Assembly (NCBI GenBank): GCA_038254525.1
Contig: JBBSGC010000062.1
Coordinates: 1 to 11,453, forward strand
Source: JBBSGC01 sp038254525
GTDB lineage: Bacteria; Actinomycetota; Actinomycetes; Propionibacteriales; Nocardioidaceae
Direction: 5' to 3'
Length of the DNA stretch: 11,453 nucleotides
The position numbers were made by a program, and so were the translations under genes. Below are positions 6,181 through 11,453 of the stretch, piece by piece. The notes under the pieces were generated by a model. It was given only the letters and a program-made list of their open reading frames with translations, was not told where the DNA came from and made no database searches. The stretch's first letter is position 1. Every line of letters begins with the position of its first letter.

Positions 6181-6459
6181 TCACACACTGCTTCGCCGTG
6201 AGGTGTTTCCACCTGTGACAGCCGACGCGATCATGACGAGCACCGCAGCGACGATGATCGAGATGATCCAGCGGATCCAGTCGATGCCAGGCGTGTCCTT
6301 CACGCCCAACGCGCCGGACAGGTAGTAGCCGATCAGCACGCCGGCGATGCCGCAGATCACCGTCAACCAGATCGGGATGTTGTCTCGGTCGCCGGGGGCC
6401 ACCAGCTTGCCCAAAAGCCCGATGATGACGCCGGCGATCAACAGAGGAATGATTTCCAT
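6181..6459 (-). CDS. GlsB/YeaQ/YmgE family small membrane protein
   Basis: A 92-residue, very hydrophobic protein with three predicted membrane spans at about residues 3-20, 29-50 and 61-82. Glycine-rich small-residue spacing (GVIIGLLGKL, GIAGVLIGYY) is characteristic of the transglycosylase-associated/GlsB-YeaQ-YmgE family. These proteins are stress-induced in several bacteria but their molecular role is unknown. The loop after the first span is charged (GDRDN) and the short tail is polar (NTSRRSSV). The ATG at 6459 is supported by GAAGGGAA, a moderate Shine-Dalgarno whose end lies 8-9 nt upstream. The gene stands alone between a terminator hairpin and the DUF3107 gene, and a GGGTAC element upstream is compatible with stress-sigma control. 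Confidence 0.88.
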   Translation of the reverse strand: MEIIPLLIAGVIIGLLGKLVAPGDRDNIPIWLTVICGIAGVLIGYYLSGALGVKDTPGIDWIRWIISIIVAAVLVMIASAVTGGNTSRRSSV

Positions 6460-6494
6460 GAACGGTGTTCCCTTCGTTGGTTGTCCGGCTAGGG

Positions 6495-6500
6495 GTACCC
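6495..6500 (-). promoter_or_regulatory. Possible stress-sigma (SigB/SigF-like) -10 element GGGTAC
   Basis: On the minus strand GGGTAC lies about 35 nt upstream of the ATG at 6459, leaving room for a short leader with the SD. GGGTAT/C is the -10 consensus of SigB/SigF-type promoters in actinobacteria. A GGTT-type -35 does not occur at the right 15-17 nt spacing; GGTTG is only 8 nt away. The site is part of the palindrome GGGTACCC, so this call is tentative. Confidence 0.25.
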
Positions 6501-6558
6501 GAACAAATCAACCTCATGCTGTCCTGTCAGCGGCTCCGAACGCCACTCGACGCGCTCG

Positions 6559-6578
6559 ACGCGCCCAAAAGGCCGCGC
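6559..6578 (-). terminator. Putative hairpin terminator after DUF3107 gene
   Basis: In the minus-strand RNA an 8-position stem (6571-6578 pairing with 6559-6566, with one G-G mismatch and one terminal G-U) closes on a UUUU loop. It starts 14 nt after the DUF3107 stop codon. It is moderate in strength and lacks a U-tract. Confidence 0.3.
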
Positions 6579-6591
6579 TGTGCGCCTGCGG

Positions 6592-6819
6592 TCAGTGGCT
6601 GCCGAACCCCACTTTGCGCGCGGCCTCCTCGCCGACCTCGACGTAGGCGAGCCGGTCGGCCGGCACCAGCACGGTGCGACCTTTGCTGTCGGCGAAGACC
6701 AGCAGCCCGGACTCCTCGGCGACCGCCTCGCGGACCGACGCCACGATCTGGTCGTGGCTCTGCTCGGAGTCGAAGACGATGTCCCGGGTGGCGTGCTGGA
6801 CGCCGATCTTGACCTCCAC
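6592..6819 (-). CDS. DUF3107 family protein
   Basis: A 75-residue protein of unknown function, recognised as DUF3107 (mycobacterial Rv3208A/TB9.4 type, from memory). Diagnostic segments are the N-terminal MEVKIGV, SGLL at 37-40 followed by D44 and GR, RLAYVEVG at 56-63 and KVGFG at 69-73. It is soluble and highly charged, with no membrane span. The GTG at 6819 is fixed by AGGAGG five nucleotides upstream. The gene is divergent from moeZ across 180 bp, as its homologue is in mycobacteria as I recall it. No biochemical role can be assigned; the mycobacterial antigen name only reflects proteomics. Confidence 0.88.
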   Translation of the reverse strand: MEVKIGVQHATRDIVFDSEQSHDQIVASVREAVAEESGLLVFADSKGRTVLVPADRLAYVEVGEEAARKVGFGSH

Positions 6820-6824
6820 GAGGC

Positions 6825-6830
6825 CCTCCT
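6825..6830 (-). promoter_or_regulatory. Consensus ribosome binding site of the DUF3107 gene
   Basis: AGGAGG on the minus strand, 5 nt before the GTG at 6819. It is the best Shine-Dalgarno in the window and decides this start codon. Confidence 0.8.
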
Positions 6831-6856
6831 GTCTGCACGGCCGGATGCCGTCATGG

Positions 6857-6862
6857 AGCCTA
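6857..6862 (-). promoter_or_regulatory. Putative -10 box of the DUF3107 gene
   Basis: TAGGCT on the minus strand, identical to the hexamer before the L,D-transpeptidase. It predicts a transcription start near 6850 and a leader of about 30 nt containing the AGGAGG. It lies between the arms of an imperfect dyad (6833-6898). No convincing -35. Confidence 0.35.
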
Positions 6863-6987
6863 GCGCCGCTCGCGCCACCGGCATTCCCGAGCGTGCAGCC
6901 ATCCTGGTTGCTGGCCGGAACATCGGGGAACCGCTGGTGGTTGCACGAGTCGCACGTCCCGCCTGGCAGTCCGCGAACCATCCGTAC

Positions 6988-6993
6988 GAGGAG
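6988..6993 (+). promoter_or_regulatory. Ribosome binding site of moeZ
   Basis: GAGGAG lies 6 nt before the GTG at 7000 and selects this start over upstream in-frame codons. Confidence 0.65.
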
Positions 6994-6999
6994 ACCCCT

Positions 7000-8190
7000 G
7001 TGTCCCTGTCCCCGCTGGTCGAACCGGCCGCCGAGCTCACCGTCGACGAGGTGCGCCGCTACAGCCGCCACCTGATCATCCCCGATGTCGGGATGATCGG
7101 ACAGCGGCGGCTGAAGAACGCCCGCGTGCTGGTCATCGGGGCCGGCGGCCTCGGCAGCCCCGCGCTGCTCTACCTCGCCGCCGCCGGTGTCGGGACCCTG
7201 GGCATCGTGGAGTTCGACGAGGTCGACGAGTCGAACCTGCAGCGCCAGGTCATCCATGGGCAGGGCGACATCGGTCGGTCCAAGGCACAGTCGGCGCGCG
7301 ACTCCCTGGCCGAGACCAACCCGTTCGTCGAGGTCGTGCTCCACGAGGAGCGCCTCGACAACGACAACGTCATGCGCATCTTCGAGGGCTACGACCTGAT
7401 CGTCGACGGCACCGACAACTTCGCGACGCGCTACCTGGTCAACGACGCCTGCGTGCTGCTGGGCAAGCCGTACGTGTGGGGCTCGATCTTCCGCTTCGAC
7501 GGTCAGGCCAGCGTCTTCTGGGCCGAGCACGGCCCGTGCTACCGGTGCCTCTACCCGGAGCCGCCGCCGCCCGGCATGGTGCCGTCGTGTGCCGAGGGCG
7601 GTGTGCTTGGCGTGCTGTGCGCCTCGATCGGGGCCATCCAGGTCAACGAGGCGATCAAGCTGCTGACCGGGATCGGAGAGCCGTTGCTCGGGCGGCTGAT
7701 GATCTACGACGCTCTCGAGATGACCTACCGAGACCTGGTCGTGCGCAAGGACCCCAACTGCGCGATCTGCGGCGACCAGCCGACGGTGACCGGCCTGATC
7801 GACTACGAGAGCTTCTGCGGGGCGATCACCGACGAGGCGGCCGAGGCCGTGGTCGACTCGACGATCTCGGTCCGCCAGCTCGAGCAGTGGCTGGCCGACC
7901 GGGAGTCCGGCGAGCGAGACTTCGTGCTGGTCGATGTCCGCGAGCCCAACGAGCGCGAGATCAACGCCATTCCGGGGTCGGTGCTGATTCCCAAGGGTGA
8001 GTTCCAGACCGGTGCGGCGCTGACGAAGCTCCCCAACGACAAGCAGGCCGTCTTCTACTGCAAGGTCGGTGGTCGCTCCGCGGAGGTGCTGGCGCTGGCC
8101 AAGGGCGCCGGATACCGCGACGCGGTGCACGTCGCCGGCGGAGTATCTGCCTGGGTGAACACCATCGACCCGAGCCAGCCGGCGTACTGA
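7000..8190 (+). CDS. moeZ: MoeZ: sulfur-carrier adenylyltransferase/sulfurtransferase (ThiF-MoeB domain plus rhodanese)
   Basis: A 396-residue two-domain cytosolic protein. The E1-like ThiF/MoeB domain (about 10-265) adenylates the C-terminal glycine of ubiquitin-like sulfur carriers. It has RYSRHLIIPDVG (20-31), the nucleotide loop GAGGLGSP (47-54), DGTDNF (136-141), the zinc pairs C180/C183 and C254/C257, and the conserved C197 in PSCAEGG. The rhodanese domain (about 288-390) has C354 in the active loop CKVGGRS, so sulfur transfer to the acyl-adenylate should be possible. In mycobacteria MoeZ serves MoaD-type carriers for molybdenum cofactor and CysO for cysteine synthesis; no carrier gene is in this window. 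Length is normal. The GTG at 7000 has an SD 6 nt upstream. It is followed in the same direction, 99 bp on, by the ATL gene. Confidence 0.96.
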   Translation: MSLSPLVEPAAELTVDEVRRYSRHLIIPDVGMIGQRRLKNARVLVIGAGGLGSPALLYLAAAGVGTLGIVEFDEVDESNLQRQVIHGQGDIGRSKAQSARDSLAETNPFVEVVLHEERLDNDNVMRIFEGYDLIVDGTDNFATRYLVNDACVLLGKPYVWGSIFRFDGQASVFWAEHGPCYRCLYPEPPPPGMVPSCAEGGVLGVLCASIGAIQVNEAIKLLTGIGEPLLGRLMIYDALEMTYRDLVVRKDPNCAICGDQPTVTGLIDYESFCGAITDEAAEAVVDSTISVRQLEQWLADRESGERDFVLVDVREPNEREINAIPGSVLIPKGEFQTGAALTKLPNDKQAVFYCKVGGRSAEVLALAKGAGYRDAVHVAGGVSAWVNTIDPSQPAY

Positions 8191-8289
8191 GGACCGCGCA
8201 GACCGTCACCCACGTCGACGGCGCTCGGGCCCCACGCTCGATGGGCGCGGCTGCCGAGGAGCGGTCGAGCGAAGCGAGGGCGGTGGCAG

Positions 8290-8622
8290 GTGGACGACGA
8301 GCGCGAACGGTACGTCGAGTCGGTCCTGCGCGTCGTCGAGGCCATCCCGGTCGGACGCGTCATGTCGTACGGCGCGGTCGCCGAGCACGTTGGTCGGGGC
8401 GGTCCGCGCCGGGTTGGCGGCGTGCTGTCGAACCACGGGGGCGCGGTGTCCTGGTGGCGGGTTGTGCGTGCCGACGGGTCGCTCCCGCCCAGCCACGTTC
8501 CGCGGGCACTCGAGCACTACCGAGCCGAAGGAACCCCTCTCACGGACCGAGCGATCTGCCGGATCGACATGGGCCGAGCGGCCTGGAACCCGCCAGCGCC
8601 GAGATCCCGCACCCGCCCGTAA
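8290..8622 (+). CDS. Alkyltransferase-like protein (ATL; MGMT-family DNA-binding domain without the reactive Cys)
   Basis: A 110-residue protein made only of the MGMT DNA-binding domain. The signature GRVMSYGAVAEHVG (22-35) supplies the base-flipping Tyr (Y27), and PRRVGGVLS (39-47) the arginine finger (R41). At the active site the PCHRVV of true alkyltransferases reads SWWRVV, with W55 in the Cys position, so it cannot accept alkyl groups. Known ATLs bind O6-alkylguanine and flag it for nucleotide excision repair; the same role is inferred here. GTG at 8290 is the only reasonable start. The purine-rich stretch GAGGGCGGTGGCAG upstream is a poor SD. It lies between moeZ and adnA, all on the same strand, and the 99-bp gap to moeZ has no strong terminator. 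Confidence 0.88.
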   Translation: MDDERERYVESVLRVVEAIPVGRVMSYGAVAEHVGRGGPRRVGGVLSNHGGAVSWWRVVRADGSLPPSHVPRALEHYRAEGTPLTDRAICRIDMGRAAWNPPAPRSRTRP

Positions 8623-8653
8623 CCCGTGCCGGCTGCGGTCGTTGATGCAGGCA

Positions 8654-8668
8654 GGAGCGGATCGCTCC
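8654..8668 (+). terminator. Weak hairpin after the ATL gene
   Basis: GGAGCG-GAT-CGCTCC is a perfect 6-bp stem with a 3-nt loop, 31 nt downstream of the ATL stop and about 100 nt before adnA. It could attenuate read-through, but there is no T-tract. The rest of the gap (8623-8765) shows no gene. Confidence 0.3.
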
Positions 8669-8765
8669 GCCCTGGTTCTCGGGGTTGCCCGGCGCCTGCG
8701 TTCAGCGGGCGTCGGGCAGCTTTCTTTGCGGCCCTGCTGTCAGCGCCCTCTGCTCAGATGGAGCC

Positions 8766-11453
8766 ATGCCACGCTCCTACGTCCTGCGCCGGCCCGAGCC
8801 AGGCGGGAGCACGCCGCCGGTGCTCGATGCCACCCAGCGGGCCGTCGTCGAGCACCCCGGAGGGCCACTGCTGGTGCTGGCCGGGCCGGGCACGGGGAAG
8901 ACCACGACGTTGGTGGAGGCCGTCGCCGCACGCATCCAGAGCCAGGGCCTCGCGCCCGAGCGGGTGCTCGTGCTGACCTTCTCCCGCCGCGCCGCCGAGG
9001 AGCTGCGCAGCCGCATCGCCACGCGGCTCGGCCCGCGCTCGGCGACGCCGCCGGCTCTCACCTTTCACTCGTTCTGCTACGGGCTCGTGCGCCGGCTGAC
9101 ACCGGTCGATGCCTTCGGCCAACCGATGAACCTGCTCAGCGCGCCGGAGCAGGACGTGCGGATTCGCGAGCTGCTGCTGGGCACCCGGGAGTCGGCGAAG
9201 GTGCAGTGGCCGGCTGCGCTTGATGCGGCCCTGCGTGCCCGGGGCATGGCACCGGAGCTGCAGCGGCTGCTCTCCCGGGCACGCACGCTGGGCATGGAGC
9301 CGGGCGAGCTGGCCGCCGCCGGCGAGGTCCACGAGCGGCCCGAGTGGGTGGCCGCCGGTGAGTTCTTTGCGGAGTACCTCGACGTCATGGACGCCCAGGG
9401 GCTGGTCGACTACACCGAGCTGGTGCACCGGGCCGGCACCCTCCTCAGCGACCCGGTCAACCTCGCCGCCCTGCGTGCGGAGCTCGCGCTGGTTGTGGTC
9501 GACGAGTACCAGGACACCGACCCGGCCCAGGTGGCCCTGCTCCACCGGCTCGCCGGCGACGGCCGCGACCTCATCGCGTTCGGTGACCCCGACCAGTCGA
9601 TCTATGCCTTCCGTGGGGCCGAGGTCCGCGGCATTCTCGAGTTTCCGCGAGAGTTCCGTTCCTCGGACGGTGTCCGGGCACCGGTGGTCGCCCTGGCGTC
9701 GACCCGGCGCTTCGGCAGCGGCATCCTGGCTGCGTCACGGGCGATCGCAACTCGGCTGCCGCTGCCGCCGGGCCTCGACGAGGCGACCCGCGAGGCCTTC
9801 CGACACCCAGCGCCCCTGGACCCGCCGTACGGCGACGGGCGCGTCGACGTGCGCACGTTCACCAGCCCGGGCGCCGAGGCCGAGCACATCGCCGACCTGC
9901 TGCGCCGGGCGCATCTCGACGACGGTCTGCCCTGGTCCTCGATGGCGGTGCTCGTGCGCTCGGGGGCCCGGTTCATCCCGCGGCTGCGGCGCGCGCTCGG
10001 ATCGGCCGGCGTGCCGGTGGAGGTGGCCGGTGACGAGCTGCCACTGCGGGCGGAGCCAGCAGTGCAGGTGCTGTTGCGAGTCCTGCGGGTCGCCGAGCGG
10101 CTGCACCGCGCCGACCACGAGGACGACCAACGCGGACTCAGCGTGCGCGAACGGGCTCGGCCGACGCTGGTCGACCCCGAGGAGGCGTCGACGCTGCTCA
10201 CCTCGCCGCTGTGCGGCATGGATCCCGCGGCGGTGCGGCGGCTGGCTCGCGCGCTGCGCCGGCTCGACGACCGACCCTCCGGCCAGCTGCTGGCCGAGGC
10301 CCTGGTCGACACCGACCTGCTGACGCTCGCTCCTCCCGGCCTGGCCGCACCGGCTCGCCGGCTGGCGGCCCTGCTGCGGGCGGCGGCGGACCAGCTGCGC
10401 GGGGGCGAACCCCCGGAACAGGTGCTCTGGCAGGTGTGGCACGGTTCCCGCTGGCCCCGCCGGCTCGCCGCGGCGGTAGAGAAGGGCGGCGCCGCGGCGC
10501 GCAGCGCTCACCGCGATCTCGATGCGGTGTGCGCGCTGTTCGACCTGGCCGCGCGTGCCGAGGAGCGTCAGCGGCGCCGTGGACTCGGGGCTCTCCTCGA
10601 CGAGATCGAGGACCAGCAGATCCCGGCACAGACCCTCGCCGAGCAGGCGGTGCGTGGCCAGGCGGTGCGACTGCTCACCGCACACCGGGCCAAGGGACTC
10701 GAGTGGCGTCTGGTCGTCGTCGCCGGCGTCCAGGAGCGGTTGTGGCCAGATCTGCGACGCCGCGGCTCCCTGCTCCGAACCGACCAGCTCGCGGAGGAGG
10801 GACTGCGCATGCCCCCTTCGACCGCTTCCCAGCTGGCCGAGGAACGCCGGCTGTTCTACGTCGCACTGACCCGGGCACAAGAACGCGTGGTGGTCACCGC
10901 GGTGGCCAGCAGCGCAGAGGAAGGCGACCAGCCGTCGCGCTTCCTGACCGAGCTCCGCCCGGACCTGCCGGCCGAGGAGCTTCGCAACGGCGCGGTCGGG
11001 CGTCCGCTGCGTCCGCTGTCGCTGCGCGGTCTGCTCGGGGAGCTGCGGCTACGCATCGAGCAGACCGACGATCCGGCGGCGCGGGCGGCGCTGGCGCGGC
11101 GGATCGCGCGGCTCGCCGCTGCCAGGTCGGCCACGGCATCGCGACTGCCGGCCGCGGACCCCGACAGCTGGTGGGGCGTGGCCGCGGAGACACGGTCCAG
11201 CGTCCCGGTCCGGCCAGCGGCTGAACCGCTGGCGCTGTCCGGCAGCGCGGTCGACTCGCTGGCGCGCTGCCCGCTGCGCTGGTTCCTCGCCCGCGAGGCC
11301 GGTGGCGAGACTGCCCAGACCAGCGCGCGTGGCTTCGGCAGCATCGTCCATGCGCTCGCCGCGGCGGTCCACACCGGCGAGGTAGACGCCGACATCGACG
11401 CGCTCGACGCCCACCTCGACCGGGTGTGGGGCGAGCTCGACTTCGCGGTGCCG
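8766..11453 (+). CDS. adnA: AdnA-type ATP-dependent DNA helicase-nuclease subunit (partial, 3' end beyond window)
   Basis: An open frame of 896 codons runs from the ATG at 8766 off the right edge. The N-terminus (MPRSYVLRRPEPGG) leads into a UvrD/Rep superfamily 1 motor. Walker A is AGPGTGKTT (39-47), motif Ia TFSRRAAEEL (71-80), then TFHSFC (99-104), Walker B VVVDEYQDTD (243-252), motif III GDPDQSIYAFRGA (273-285), motif V TAHRAKGLEW (638-647) and motif VI EERRLFYVALTRA (692-704). From about residue 827 a PD-(D/E)XK RecB-like nuclease begins: SAVDSLARCPLRWFL with C835, then a conserved His in GSIVHAL (H862). The catalytic acidic residues and Lys lie outside. A motor followed by such a nuclease, and the ATL/moeZ context, fits AdnA of the mycobacterial AdnAB end-resection complex; adnB would be expected next. 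Start support is modest: TCAGAT lies 6 nt upstream and there is no well-spaced SD. Confidence 0.9.
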   Translation, partial: MPRSYVLRRPEPGGSTPPVLDATQRAVVEHPGGPLLVLAGPGTGKTTTLVEAVAARIQSQGLAPERVLVLTFSRRAAEELRSRIATRLGPRSATPPALTFHSFCYGLVRRLTPVDAFGQPMNLLSAPEQDVRIRELLLGTRESAKVQWPAALDAALRARGMAPELQRLLSRARTLGMEPGELAAAGEVHERPEWVAAGEFFAEYLDVMDAQGLVDYTELVHRAGTLLSDPVNLAALRAELALVVVDEYQDTDPAQVALLHRLAGDGRDLIAFGDPDQSIYAFRGAEVRGILEFPREFRSSDGVRAPVVALASTRRFGSGILAASRAIATRLPLPPGLDEATREAFRHPAPLDPPYGDGRVDVRTFTSPGAEAEHIADLLRRAHLDDGLPWSSMAVLVRSGARFIPRLRRALGSAGVPVEVAGDELPLRAEPAVQVLLRVLRVAERLHRADHEDDQRGLSVRERARPTLVDPEEASTLLTSPLCGMDPAAVRRLARALRRLDDRPSGQLLAEALVDTDLLTLAPPGLAAPARRLAALLRAAADQLRGGEPPEQVLWQVWHGSRWPRRLAAAVEKGGAAARSAHRDLDAVCALFDLAARAEERQRRRGLGALLDEIEDQQIPAQTLAEQAVRGQAVRLLTAHRAKGLEWRLVVVAGVQERLWPDLRRRGSLLRTDQLAEEGLRMPPSTASQLAEERRLFYVALTRAQERVVVTAVASSAEEGDQPSRFLTELRPDLPAEELRNGAVGRPLRPLSLRGLLGELRLRIEQTDDPAARAALARRIARLAAARSATASRLPAADPDSWWGVAAETRSSVPVRPAAEPLALSGSAVDSLARCPLRWFLAREAGGETAQTSARGFGSIVHALAAAVHTGEVDADIDALDAHLDRVWGELDFAVP

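Noticed and set aside
6161..6182. 11-nt tandem repeat GGCGCTCAGGC / GGCGCTCAGTC after the terminator.
   Set aside because: Only two imperfect copies, partly overlapping the glsB-like stop codon. Too short to call a repeat element.
6592..8130. A 512-codon open frame antisense to moeZ.
   Set aside because: High-GC third-position bias makes antisense frames stay open. Only its last 75 codons (DUF3107) have family signatures and an SD.
8188..8292. ATL gene is in the same frame as moeZ with no stop between TGA 8188-8190 and GTG 8290, suggesting read-through fusion.
   Set aside because: The 33 intervening codons look non-coding, TGA is a normal stop here and no recoding signal is seen. One in three neighbours share a frame by chance.
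10211..11224. Long + strand frame within adnA in another phase.
   Set aside because: Composition is Arg/Ala/Gly/Pro-rich shadow sequence, while the adnA frame across the same bases carries helicase motifs V and VI.

Overview
This is a high-GC, gene-dense actinobacterial window. Reading frames show strong G/C bias at third positions. Several genes appear leaderless: a TANNNT -10 box sits 6-7 nt before the start codon. Gene content and relative orientation in the right half (DEAD-box helicase, ferritin-like protein, DUF3107, moeZ, alkyltransferase-like protein, adnA) resemble, from memory, the Rv3202c-Rv3211 neighbourhood of mycobacteria. That points to Actinomycetia, but genus and order cannot be fixed from the window.

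Layout, left to right. Bases 1-118 hold the 3' end of an IS630-family transposase, and 119-253 are non-coding. Then come a CaiB/BaiF CoA-transferase (-), a GrpB/UPF0157 protein (+) divergent from it, and a short-chain dehydrogenase (-) whose 3' end overlaps grpB tail-to-tail by 29 bp. Divergent from the SDR is a secreted L,D-transpeptidase (+), which converges within 7 bp on a DEAD-box RNA helicase (-). Next are a ferritin-like protein (+) closed by a strong hairpin, a small GlsB/YeaQ-type membrane protein (-) and a DUF3107 protein (-). The window ends with three co-oriented + strand genes: moeZ (E1-like adenylyltransferase plus rhodanese), an alkyltransferase-like protein whose reactive Cys is replaced by Trp, and the first 896 codons of an AdnA-type helicase-nuclease that runs off the right edge.

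The left part is a set of single, mostly divergently transcribed metabolic and envelope genes next to a mobile element, with no obvious shared pathway. The right part is a conserved housekeeping neighbourhood covering RNA remodelling, sulfur-carrier activation and DNA repair (ATL and AdnA). I found no CRISPR array, tRNA, rRNA, toxin-antitoxin pair or defence island, and no convincing undescribed system. The points most worth a second look are the DEAD-box helicase's missing canonical start (possible frameshift or rare start codon), the IS630 end whose stop codon coincides with a CTAG target motif, the ferritin-like protein with an incomplete second iron-ligand motif, and the ATL-AdnA adjacency.
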